From assembly GCA_036525185.1 (NCBI GenBank), contig DATDAW010000050.1, forward strand, positions 1-23,759: a stretch of 23,759 nt of DNA, written 5' to 3'. Position numbers and translations under genes: made by a program. This DNA comes from DATDAW01 sp036525185 (GTDB lineage: Bacteria; Verrucomicrobiota; Verrucomicrobiia; Chthoniobacterales; DASVRZ01). Every line of letters begins with the position of its first letter. Position 1 is the first letter of the stretch. The notes beneath the pieces were generated by a model that saw nothing but the letters and a program-made list of their open reading frames with translations, did not search any database and was not told where the DNA came from. Shown piece after piece: positions 13,781 through 21,591 of the stretch.

Positions 13781-15592
13781 ATGTTTATTCGAGTAACTCC
13801 ATTTCGTTCCGCCACCGTCGTGGTGTCTCTGATGTTAAGAGTTTCCGTTTTTTTGACTGTCCCGCTGCTTGCAGCGGACGCCCAGGTCTCAGCGTTGGCT
13901 CAGAAGCAGATCGTTTCGATACAGAACGCCAAAAAAACATTCACCGCGGCTGAGCGGAAATTACCCTCAAACCTAGTGTTTGCTGGAAGGCAGGCTCGTT
14001 CGGAAAAGGTTGGTATCGATACGAAACTGGTCAATAAGGGTAGATTCGATATCAGCAGCAAGGCGAGGGTGATCGTCAAAGGGAATATCACGCCGGCTCT
14101 GTTAAGACAGATCACTGGTTCTAGTGGAAACGTGATCTCGGTTTCAAAGAGCAATGACTCGATTCTCGCGAAGATCCCTGTTGCGGCGCTCAAGAACATT
14201 GCTGCCAACGCGGATGTCCAGTCTGTTAGCGAAGATTTCGGATTAACGACCAACGTCGGCGCCCTTACCAGCCAGGGATATATCTCCCATCAGGCAAATC
14301 TCGTTATTAACAACCTGGGCTATAACGGCGCTGGAGTAAAAGTGGGTGTTTTGTCCGACAGCGCTCTGCCTGCACGTGTCAACGCGCTTATTACAAGCGG
14401 GGATCTAGGGGCGAACACGGTCGTGCTTCCAGGGCTGGCCGGGCCTAGCAACGGAACCGACGAAGGCGCTGCGATGATGGAGATTATTCACGACATCGCC
14501 CCCGGCGCGCAGCTGTATTTCGCGACGGCATACGATACTGAACAGAAGTTTGCCTCCAACATCGGCGCGCTGGCGGCTCAGGGTTGCTCCATTATCGTGG
14601 ATGACGTTACCTATTTTGCTGAAAGTGCATTCCAGGACGGTCCGATTGCCCAGGCCGTGAATACCTTTGCTGCAAACGGCGGACTGTATTTTTCTTCCGC
14701 TGGTAACTCGGGAAATCTAACAAACGGAACTTCGGGCACATGGGAGGGCGACTATCTGGACGGCGGTGCGACAAGTGGTGCGCTTGCGGGCGCTGGGCGC
14801 TATCACAATTTCGGAACCAGCGGTAGTCCGTCGAATTACGATACGATAACAGCGACCACCGGTTACATCTTCTTAAAATGGTCGGACCCGGCAGGCGCCA
14901 GCAGCAACGACTATGACCTGTATATCCTGAACAGCGCAGGAACGAACGTTGTTGAGGCCTCGACTAGTTTTCAGACTGGCACACAGGATCCTGTGGAGGC
15001 GGTCAATCCGTCATTTCCTGGTGAACGGATTGTGGTGGTGAAATTCGCTGGTGCCGCAAGAGCTCTTCGAGTGGATACCAACCGCGGCGGACTGGCGCTG
15101 GCGACGGCGGGAGCAACTCACGGTCATAACGGCGGGCAGAGCACGTTGACGGTCGCTGCGACCTACTGGAACAGCGCGCGCACGGGTACGAAACCTTTCA
15201 ATGGAACTAACAATCCGGTCGAAACGTTTAGCTCGGACGGTCCTCGCAAGATCTTCTATAATCCGAATGGAACCCCAATCACGCCGAACAATTTTCTGTT
15301 TGGCACCAATGGCGGGCTTACGCTCCAGAAGCCTGACTTTACCGCAGCAGACGGTGTGAGCACGAAAACCCCGGGTTTTCTGCCATTCTTCGGCACGTCC
15401 GCGGCCGCGCCGCATGCGGCCGGGATTGCGGCACTGATCAAGTCAGCCAATCCCAGTCTCACGGGACCTCAAATCAAGTCGATTCTGCTCAATACCGCTT
15501 TGAATAATGGTGTGCCGGGTCCGGATCGCGATGGCGGCGCGGGCGTGCTCGTGGCATTACCGGCAGTGCAGGCAGCGCTGACGACTCCCTGA
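13781..15592 (+). CDS. secreted serine peptidase, subtilase superfamily (S8/S53-like)
   Basis: This exported protein has about 603 residues from the chosen start. It has a signal segment (LMLRVSVFLTVPLLAADA, about 17-34), a prodomain-like region to about 160, then a subtilase domain. Catalytic-type residues, numbered from 13781, are Asp193 (VGVLSDS), Asn309 (SSAGNSGN) and Ser540 in GTSAAAPHAAG. Where classical S8 enzymes carry the catalytic His (HGTHVAG), this protein has GTDEGAAMMEIIHDIAPGA, with Glu228 at or near that site, as in the group often labelled S53-like. An inserted beta-rich domain lies between Asn309 and Ser540 (about 325-470). The start is uncertain: 13676, 13751, 13781 and 13832 are all in frame; 13781 gives the most credible signal peptide. 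It probably degrades external protein. The PEP-CTERM gene follows after 44 nt. Confidence 0.85.
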   Translation: MFIRVTPFRSATVVVSLMLRVSVFLTVPLLAADAQVSALAQKQIVSIQNAKKTFTAAERKLPSNLVFAGRQARSEKVGIDTKLVNKGRFDISSKARVIVKGNITPALLRQITGSSGNVISVSKSNDSILAKIPVAALKNIAANADVQSVSEDFGLTTNVGALTSQGYISHQANLVINNLGYNGAGVKVGVLSDSALPARVNALITSGDLGANTVVLPGLAGPSNGTDEGAAMMEIIHDIAPGAQLYFATAYDTEQKFASNIGALAAQGCSIIVDDVTYFAESAFQDGPIAQAVNTFAANGGLYFSSAGNSGNLTNGTSGTWEGDYLDGGATSGALAGAGRYHNFGTSGSPSNYDTITATTGYIFLKWSDPAGASSNDYDLYILNSAGTNVVEASTSFQTGTQDPVEAVNPSFPGERIVVVKFAGAARALRVDTNRGGLALATAGATHGHNGGQSTLTVAATYWNSARTGTKPFNGTNNPVETFSSDGPRKIFYNPNGTPITPNNFLFGTNGGLTLQKPDFTAADGVSTKTPGFLPFFGTSAAAPHAAGIAALIKSANPSLTGPQIKSILLNTALNNGVPGPDRDGGAGVLVALPAVQAALTTP

Positions 15593-15636
15593 AGCGGCGG
15601 ACTAACTTATTTCTGCAGCCCAAAAATTTTTCACCC

Positions 15637-16281
15637 ATGAAACCTTTGAATTTTGTTTTCAGTTTTGCCACGTCAATCCTGCTTTTCGCCGCGCCTTGCT
15701 TATTCGTATCTGCTGAAACGATCCTGGATACGACAGCGTCCATATCCGCTTCGGATCCAACCCAGACGGGCCGGTTGATCAGCAACGGGATTGCGCAGGA
15801 TTGGTCCGGAGGGGAATCCTTTCCGGGCATCGTCAATACGAGTACTATCTATCATTACATGACAATTACGATCGACTCGAGTGTGATTGCCTATGGACCA
15901 TACATCCAAATATTGATCGACGATGAGGATGTGAATATCTTTGGCTCGGCGTACGCCGGGTCTTACTTGCCGAATTCCTCGGGTGTCGGAAATCGCGGAT
16001 TCAACACCAATTGGCTGGGTGACGCAGGGTTCTCAGGAAATCTTGTCCCCGGAGCGCCTCTATTCTTCCAAGTTCTAGCTCCTACGGGAAGCGACCTGGT
16101 TCTCGTGTTCAACAACACGGGCGCAGGTAATGTGGGAGTTGGTGAGACATTCGGAGTTCTGGTCGAAAGCTTTAGCGACGACTCCTATACCGACCCTATT
16201 CCTGAGGCATCGAGCTTGTGGTTCGCTGGCGCCGGCTTGCTGGGAGTGTACGTCCTTCGGCGGAGAACCGCTTCTATGTGA
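15637..16281 (+). CDS. PEP-CTERM-like exported surface protein
   Basis: This 214-residue protein has an N-terminal signal peptide (about 1-26, MKPLNFVFSFATSILLF) and a C-terminal sorting signal: PEA at about 187-189, a hydrophobic stretch (SLWFAGAGLLGVYVL) and a closing RRR. That tripartite tail is the exosortase/PEP-CTERM type, with PEA replacing the common PEP. The middle is rich in Ser, Gly, Asn and Asp with predicted beta strands, low in charge, with a single signal-region Cys. Proteins of this class are exported and processed by an exosortase, often linked to extracellular polysaccharide. No exosortase gene is in the window. No function can be assigned to the core. It may be co-transcribed with the peptidase upstream. 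Confidence 0.75.
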   Translation: MKPLNFVFSFATSILLFAAPCLFVSAETILDTTASISASDPTQTGRLISNGIAQDWSGGESFPGIVNTSTIYHYMTITIDSSVIAYGPYIQILIDDEDVNIFGSAYAGSYLPNSSGVGNRGFNTNWLGDAGFSGNLVPGAPLFFQVLAPTGSDLVLVFNNTGAGNVGVGETFGVLVESFSDDSYTDPIPEASSLWFAGAGLLGVYVLRRRTASM

Positions 16282-16384
16282 CCCGCTAAACGGTAAAAAC
16301 TCCCAAACCGTCGGCTTTCTGGTCGTAACGCAATTGTCACATGCTGGTCATTGATAATCCGTTACCCAAGCCTACGCTCGCAAC

Positions 16385-18076
16385 GTGAGGCTAATCCCCC
16401 TAGGTTTAATTTTGTGGGTGGGAGTGTTCCTTTGGGCAGCGGGTTGCGGGAAATCGCCAGTTTCATCTCAGAATTCCGACGGTAATACTCCTTCAGCCGT
16501 TCCGGGCATCGTCCTTACGTTTACTTACGGTTCTGAAAAAGAAGAGTGGGTGAAGGCGGCGACTGCGGCGTTTAACCAGAGCGGCGCAAAGATGGCCGAT
16601 GGCAAGTCGATTCAGGTCAATGCCGTTCCGCTTGGCTCGGGCGAATGCATCGATTCTCTCCTCAACGAGACGATCAAAGCCGACATCACGAGTCCGGCCT
16701 CGGCGGCTTTCATCAAGATAGGTAATGCCGGGTCCCGCACAAAAACGGGCAGAGACCTCGTCGGTCGCACGGAGAATCTGGTGCTTTCTCCAGTGGTGAT
16801 CGCCATGTGGAAGCCCATGGCTGAGGCGTTGGGCTGGCCCGAAAAACCCGTCGGTTGGAGTGATATTCTAATGCTCGCGAGAACGCCGAACGCTTGGAGC
16901 TCCAAGGGATTTCCACAATGGGGCGAGTTTAAATTCGGCCATACACACCCGGAATACAGCAACAGTGGGCTCATTTCTCTCTTCGCTGAAGTTTACGCTG
17001 CGACAGGCAAAGTCAGCGGTCTCACGCTGGGAGATCTGCAAACGCCGCAGACGGCTGCCTATCTTTCTGGCATCGAGCAATCGGTCGTTCACTATGGCAG
17101 TTCCACAGGATTCTTCGGCAAGAAAATGTTTGCTGGCGGGCCCGAATATTTATCAGCTGCGGTTCTGTACGAGAACATGGTTATCGAGTCGTACTCGGGG
17201 AAATACCAGACGCCATTTCCTGTGGTCGCGATCTATCCAAAGGAAGGCACGTTCTGGAGCGATCATCCCGCTGGCATTGTCGAACGCGATTGGGTGACGC
17301 CGGAGAAGCGGGACGCCGCGAGAAAATACATCGATTTTCTGCTCGCTCCTGCGCAGCAACAACAGGCGTTGCGATTTGGCTTCCGCCCGGCGTTGGCTGA
17401 AGTGCCGCTTGCCGCGCCGATCGACGCCGCGCATGGAGTCAATCCCAAAGAGCCGCAGACGACTCTTGAGGTCCCCGGAAACGAAATCATCGACGCCACA
17501 CTCCGCCTTTGGCGTGAAAACAAAAAACGGGCGCGCATCACGCTCGTTTTTGATATCTCCGGTAGTATGCGTCAGGAGAACCGCATCGAAAACGCGCGGC
17601 TCGGCGGCCTGGAATTGCTGAAACAGATCGGCGATTCAGATTTTTTCGCTCTCGATCCATTCAACAACCGTTTGCTGGCCGACGAAACGCCAGCGCTGCT
17701 CAAAGACAAACGTGCAGCCTATGAACGGCAAATTTCATCGCTGTTCGCCGGTGGCGGCACGGCCCTCTACGATTCGATTGACGCCGCTTATCAGACACAG
17801 ATGTCCTCGCGCCGCGATTCCGGCGGCTCGATTACGGCCATCGTCGTTCTCACCGATGGCGCGGATACAGACAGCAAATTGACAATCGACCAGTTGATCC
17901 AGCGCATTCAATCCGACGACGAGACGCGCAACATTCGTGTCTTCACCATCGGCTACGGTGCTGAGGCACAGCAGGATGTCCTGGAGCGGATCGCTGACGC
18001 GACACAAGCAAAGTTTTACAAGGGAACGCCGCAAAACATCCGCGAAGTTTTCAAGGAAATCGCAACGTTTTTCTAG
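16385..18076 (+). CDS. lipoprotein fusing a solute-binding domain to a VWA (MIDAS) domain
   Basis: This 563-residue protein starts at a GTG. The hydrophobic leader ends in a lipobox-like AAGC (Cys21), so it is probably lipid-anchored. Residues about 40-345 resemble a type-2 periplasmic solute-binding protein of the SBP_bac_11/molybdate-binder sort, with YGSEKEEW, ITSPASAAF, KFGHTHPEYSNSG, WSDHPA and IDFLLAP. Residues about 383-563 form a von Willebrand A domain with a complete metal-ion-dependent adhesion site: DISGS (390-394), Thr459 in GGGTALYD, and Asp491 in LTDGAD. Such fusions are known in databases but their ligand and role are, to my knowledge, not established. No ABC permease or ATPase gene accompanies it. 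The next gene encodes a paralogue of the binding domain without VWA. No Shine-Dalgarno is visible and no alternative ATG would keep the leader. Confidence 0.88.
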   Translation: MRLIPLGLILWVGVFLWAAGCGKSPVSSQNSDGNTPSAVPGIVLTFTYGSEKEEWVKAATAAFNQSGAKMADGKSIQVNAVPLGSGECIDSLLNETIKADITSPASAAFIKIGNAGSRTKTGRDLVGRTENLVLSPVVIAMWKPMAEALGWPEKPVGWSDILMLARTPNAWSSKGFPQWGEFKFGHTHPEYSNSGLISLFAEVYAATGKVSGLTLGDLQTPQTAAYLSGIEQSVVHYGSSTGFFGKKMFAGGPEYLSAAVLYENMVIESYSGKYQTPFPVVAIYPKEGTFWSDHPAGIVERDWVTPEKRDAARKYIDFLLAPAQQQQALRFGFRPALAEVPLAAPIDAAHGVNPKEPQTTLEVPGNEIIDATLRLWRENKKRARITLVFDISGSMRQENRIENARLGGLELLKQIGDSDFFALDPFNNRLLADETPALLKDKRAAYERQISSLFAGGGTALYDSIDAAYQTQMSSRRDSGGSITAIVVLTDGADTDSKLTIDQLIQRIQSDDETRNIRVFTIGYGAEAQQDVLERIADATQAKFYKGTPQNIREVFKEIATFF

Positions 18077-18086
18077 ATTCTTACTG

Positions 18087-18135
18087 CTAGTCGTAACATC
18101 CTTGCTGTTTCGGAGCCCCAGGCTGGAACGACTAG
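18087..18135. repeat. inverted repeat between the two solute-binding-protein genes
   Basis: CTAGTCGT (18087-18094) and ACGACTAG (18128-18135) are exact reverse complements. Inside them a smaller hairpin AGCC-CCA-GGCT (18114-18124) can form. It starts 11 nt after the upstream stop and ends 44 nt before the next start. It may tune expression between the genes or end some transcripts. Confidence 0.45.
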
Positions 18136-18179
18136 ATGAAGATTAGGAGTGGGAGTGCGAGCAAAATTTATAACCTTTC

Positions 18180-19370
18180 ATGGCCGAAACACCAAAACTC
18201 ACCTGGCTGGGGAGACTCGTTATTCTGCTTTTTATCGCGGGATGTGGATATGCCACGTGGCTGATGTTTATCAAAAAACCCGTTGGCCAGACCGCGACAT
18301 TACCGGCGGACAATGTCGCGCCTGCTTCCGGTGGGAAGAGAGTTGAGATTGGCATTGCATACGGCACAGAAAAACAGCGATGGCTCCAGTGGGCCGTCGA
18401 AGAATTCGCAAAGGCGAAGGAAGGACGTGACATTCAGATCAACCTCATCCCCATGGGCTCACTCGAAAGCGCGCAAGCCATCCTGGCGGGCGATCAGCGG
18501 ATCACGGTCTGGAGTCCGGCGAGCGCGCTTTACACAGATGTTTTTGTCCAGGAATGGACCATCAAAAACAACTCGAACCCGATCCTCCGGGAGGAACCAC
18601 TTGCGCTTAGCCCGATGGTTTTCGTTTTCTGGAGTGAACGCTACGACGCATTTATCGCCAAATACAGCGAGGTCAGTTTCGACACCATTGCGCAGGCGCT
18701 GCGGGAGCCGGGTGGCTGGGACGCCATCGCCAAAAAACCGGAGTGGGGTCTTTACAAATTCGGTCACGCACATCCGAACCAATCCAACAGTGGTCTGATG
18801 ACGCTTACCCTGCTGGCTTACGAATTTCACAAGAAAGAGCGTGGCCTCGAACTCAGGGATATCTTGAACCCGCAGTTCCAAGCGTGGATGAATGGCCTCG
18901 AAAGCGGGGTCAGCGGCCTGAGCAACAGCACAGGTAATATGATGCGTGACATGGTCTTACGCGGTCCGTCCAGTTTCGACGCGCTCTGCGTCTATGAAAA
19001 CGTCGCTATCGATTTTCTCGAGAATGCCAAGGGCCGCTGGGGCGAACTCCGCGTCGCCTATCCGAAGCGGAACATGTGGAGTGATCACCCTTACTACATT
19101 CTCAATACACCCTGGAGCAACGACCCTCAACGCAAGGCCGCTGGCAGATTCCTCGATTTTCTCCTCACAGACGCCATTCAGCGCGCCGCCTTGAACCATG
19201 GATTTCGCCCCGGCAACCCATCCGTCCCGATCAAGTTCCCGGAAAGTCCCTTTACGCTTTACCAAAAGAACGGCCTGCATGTGGAGATTCCCAGCGTCTG
19301 TGAGTCACCCAAGGCCGATGTGATCAACAACCTCCTCGCCATCTGGCAACGAAACCAGGGAAGCCGCTAA
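18180..19370 (+). CDS. membrane-anchored solute-binding protein, paralogue of the SBP half of the upstream VWA fusion
   Basis: This 396-residue protein has one N-terminal hydrophobic segment (about 13-31) containing a lipobox-like IAGC, so it is either a lipoprotein or a TM-anchored protein facing the periplasm. The rest (about 55-350) is a type-2 solute-binding fold matching the upstream protein block by block: YGTEKQRW versus YGSEKEEW, WSPASAL versus TSPASAA, KFGHAHPNQSNSG versus KFGHTHPEYSNSG, YENVAID versus YENMVIE, WSDHPYY versus WSDHPAG, LDFLL and HGFRP. The pair therefore arose by duplication, with VWA gained or lost in one copy. It ends after about 45 residues past the fold in a helical tail and lacks a VWA domain. 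It is co-directional with its neighbours, and the 42-nt gap to the next gene suggests an operon. Confidence 0.87.
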   Translation: MAETPKLTWLGRLVILLFIAGCGYATWLMFIKKPVGQTATLPADNVAPASGGKRVEIGIAYGTEKQRWLQWAVEEFAKAKEGRDIQINLIPMGSLESAQAILAGDQRITVWSPASALYTDVFVQEWTIKNNSNPILREEPLALSPMVFVFWSERYDAFIAKYSEVSFDTIAQALREPGGWDAIAKKPEWGLYKFGHAHPNQSNSGLMTLTLLAYEFHKKERGLELRDILNPQFQAWMNGLESGVSGLSNSTGNMMRDMVLRGPSSFDALCVYENVAIDFLENAKGRWGELRVAYPKRNMWSDHPYYILNTPWSNDPQRKAAGRFLDFLLTDAIQRAALNHGFRPGNPSVPIKFPESPFTLYQKNGLHVEIPSVCESPKADVINNLLAIWQRNQGSR

Positions 19371-19412
19371 GATTGTCAATTCGCAACCTCCGCTCGACAA
19401 TCCGCAATCGAC

Positions 19413-20219
19413 ATGTGGCGTTACTTGAAAGCCGCCTTCTGGGCCAGACCGGAAATTCCCGGTCTCGGGCGCATGCCACTCAATATCGTCGTCCTCGCCG
19501 GGTTTGGTCTCCTCGGCTTCGGTCATCAAGGATTCTGGATGGCCGGCGCTACCTTGGAAATGGCGTACCTTTTTGCGCTCACGACCAATCCGCGTTTTCA
19601 AAAATGGACGGATGCTCAGCATATTACATTCGAGGAAAACACTGTCGAAAAACAACGTCTCGCACTCATCCAGGCGCTTACGCCGGCGCGCCAGAACCAA
19701 CTCGAGGCGCTCGACGCAAAATGCGCCCAAGTCCTTCAATTGGAACGCGATGCGCAAGCCGAAATCGACAATTTTACCGTTTCAAGCACTGGTGACGCGC
19801 TCAGCAAAATTCAGTGGCTGTATTTGAAGCTCCTCATTGCCCAGCAAAATCTGGCCTCGCTTCAAGGGCCATCCGCCCACGACGATCTAACGCGTCAAAT
19901 CACTCTCATCGAGAGTGATTTGCGTTCGGGAAAACTCTCCTCATCCCTTCATCAATCCAAAACCGCCACCCTGAAAATCCTCCAGCAGCGTCTCGCCAAT
20001 CTCGGCCGCCGGGAGCGGGATCTGGAAGAAATCCACAGCGACCTCACGCGTATCGAAGCACAGGTCGACCTGGCTTTGGAAAATGCCGGTATGCGCGGCA
20101 GAACCGAGATGATTTCCGGCAATCTTCACCTGGTCAGTCAGCTTCTCGACCCCAGCATTTATGGCGAGAGCAGCGAGAACGTCCAAGCCGTCGAGGCGTC
20201 GTTTCGGTCTGCGCAGTAG
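19413..20219 (+). CDS. two-TM coiled-coil protein of unknown function
   Basis: I do not recognise a named family in this 268-residue protein. It has an N-terminal aromatic/basic segment (MWRYLKAAFWARPEIPGLGR), two closely spaced hydrophobic helices (about 22-37 and 40-57), then a long charged helical region. Heptad-like patterns run through about 74-120 and 160-225 (QQRLANLGRRERDLEEIHSDL). The basic N-terminus and hairpin of two TMs suggest that the helical body lies in the cytoplasm (positive-inside rule; inference). It follows the solute-binding protein by 42 nt and its stop is immediately followed by the leader of tyrS. Because the two upstream proteins face outwards, this one could be their membrane partner or internal signalling arm. 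No enzyme motif is seen. Confidence 0.75.
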   Translation: MWRYLKAAFWARPEIPGLGRMPLNIVVLAGFGLLGFGHQGFWMAGATLEMAYLFALTTNPRFQKWTDAQHITFEENTVEKQRLALIQALTPARQNQLEALDAKCAQVLQLERDAQAEIDNFTVSSTGDALSKIQWLYLKLLIAQQNLASLQGPSAHDDLTRQITLIESDLRSGKLSSSLHQSKTATLKILQQRLANLGRRERDLEEIHSDLTRIEAQVDLALENAGMRGRTEMISGNLHLVSQLLDPSIYGESSENVQAVEASFRSAQ

Positions 20220-20288
20220 GTGTCCGCGTCTTTTTTCCGCCCGCTCTGGGCTTGCGTAGCGGCAAAGCTTCCACCAAAGGTAACCTTC

Positions 20289-21485
20289 ATGGGAATGGAT
20301 TCTCCAGAAGCTCAGCTCGAACAGCTCAAGATTGGCACTGCACAGATCATCAACGAAGCCGAGTTGTTGAAAAAATTGCGCCCTGGTAAACCCCTCCGCG
20401 TCAAACTTGGCGTCGATCCCACGGCTCCCGATCTCCACCTCGGCCACTCCGTCACGCTCAGCAAGTTGCGTCAGTTCCAGGATCTCGGTCACGACGCCAT
20501 TCTCATCATTGGCGATTTTACGTCCATGATCGGCGATCCGACCGGGCGTTCGACCACGCGTCCGCCGCTCACTCACGATCAGGTGATGTCCAACGCCGCC
20601 ACGTACCAGACTCAGGCTTTCAAGATTCTCGATCCGCAACGCACCAAAATCGTCTTCAACGGCGAATGGTTTGAGCTCATGACTTTTGAGCAGGTGATCA
20701 AGCTCAACAGCCGCGTTACGCTGCAGCAAATGCTTCAACGCGAGGATTTTAAGGAACGAATTAAGAACGACCAGGCCGTCCGCGCCCATGAGATCCAGTA
20801 TCCGATCATGCAAGGCTGGGATTCCGTCATGGTGCAGTCCGACGTCGAAATCGGCGGGACGGATCAGCTTTTTAACATCCTCGTTGGACGTGACCTTCAA
20901 AAAGAGGAGGGCATGCCTCAACAGGTGGCATTTTTGACGCCGATTCTCGTCGGGCTCGATGGCGTGCAGAAAATGAGCAAGAGCATCGGCAATTACGTGG
21001 GCATTGATGAGGACCCCGTGACGATGTTTGGCAAGCTCATGAGCATCAGCGACGAGACCATGGCCATTTACTACGAGTTGCTGCTGCACGAAAAACTCGA
21101 TAGCGCGCGGCACCCGATGGATGCCAAGAAACAGCTCGCCTCGCGCATCGTCGAGCGTTTTCACGATGCATGTGCCGCGCGTCATGCTCTCGATGATTTC
21201 AACACGCGATTCAGTGCAAAAAAGATCGAAGAAAGCAATGCGTTGCCCATCGTCGATCTGATGCTTCTCCAGGCAGCCGGAAAGGACATAGTGTCCGTCG
21301 TGGTCGCCGCCTTTCAGTCGGGCTTCCAAATCGCCAGATCCCGCGGCGACGCCCGGCGCCTCGTCGAAGGTGGCAGCGTCCAATGGCGTAATGACAAAAT
21401 CACCAACCCGAAATCCGAACCTCCGTTTTCACCTGGTGAAGTCCTGAAACTGGACAAAACCCGTGCCGTACGAATTGGCTGCTGA
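20289..21485 (+). CDS. tyrS: tyrosyl-tRNA synthetase
   Basis: TyrS attaches tyrosine to tRNA-Tyr in the cytosol. The protein has 398 residues from the ATG at 20289. The class I signature HLGH is at 50-53 and KMSKS at 228-232; LGVDPTAPDLHLGH, GDFTSMIGDPTGRS and GGTDQLFNILVGRDLQ are classic for the bacterial enzyme. A C-terminal S4-like RNA-binding region (about 325-398) follows, with ARSRGDARRLVEGGSV, and the size and motifs point to the TyrZ-like branch (~400 residues). An AAAGG site lies about 8 nt upstream of the chosen ATG; the frame is open from a GTG at 20220, but those 23 residues do not resemble the family. It lies 69 nt after the coiled-coil gene and may share its transcript. Its 3' end converges on the helicase gene. 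Confidence 0.97.
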   Translation: MGMDSPEAQLEQLKIGTAQIINEAELLKKLRPGKPLRVKLGVDPTAPDLHLGHSVTLSKLRQFQDLGHDAILIIGDFTSMIGDPTGRSTTRPPLTHDQVMSNAATYQTQAFKILDPQRTKIVFNGEWFELMTFEQVIKLNSRVTLQQMLQREDFKERIKNDQAVRAHEIQYPIMQGWDSVMVQSDVEIGGTDQLFNILVGRDLQKEEGMPQQVAFLTPILVGLDGVQKMSKSIGNYVGIDEDPVTMFGKLMSISDETMAIYYELLLHEKLDSARHPMDAKKQLASRIVERFHDACAARHALDDFNTRFSAKKIEESNALPIVDLMLLQAAGKDIVSVVVAAFQSGFQIARSRGDARRLVEGGSVQWRNDKITNPKSEPPFSPGEVLKLDKTRAVRIGC

Positions 21486-21533
21486 CCACCGCGCAACGGG
21501 CAAACCAACCGCGATCTTCGATGTCGAATGCTC

Positions 21534-21566
21534 CGGAGGATAAGCACCTGAGAGCGGATTCCTCCG
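21534..21566. terminator. weak stem-loop between convergent tyrS and helicase genes
   Basis: CGGAGGA (21534-21540) pairs with TCCTCCG (21560-21566) around a 19-nt loop, 49 nt after the tyrS stop. No T-tract follows on either strand, so its terminator role is doubtful. Confidence 0.25.
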
Positions 21567-21591
21567 AGGATGAAGCGTTCGGTTCATCTAC

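Noticed and set aside
20220..20288. GTG-initiated extension of tyrS
   Set aside because: It begins one base after the preceding stop codon, lacks family similarity, and a better start with a ribosome-binding site exists at 20289.
19941..21383. 480-residue minus-strand open frame
   Set aside because: It lies antisense to the end of the coiled-coil gene and most of tyrS. tyrS has both class I signatures, so this is a mirror frame caused by codon bias.
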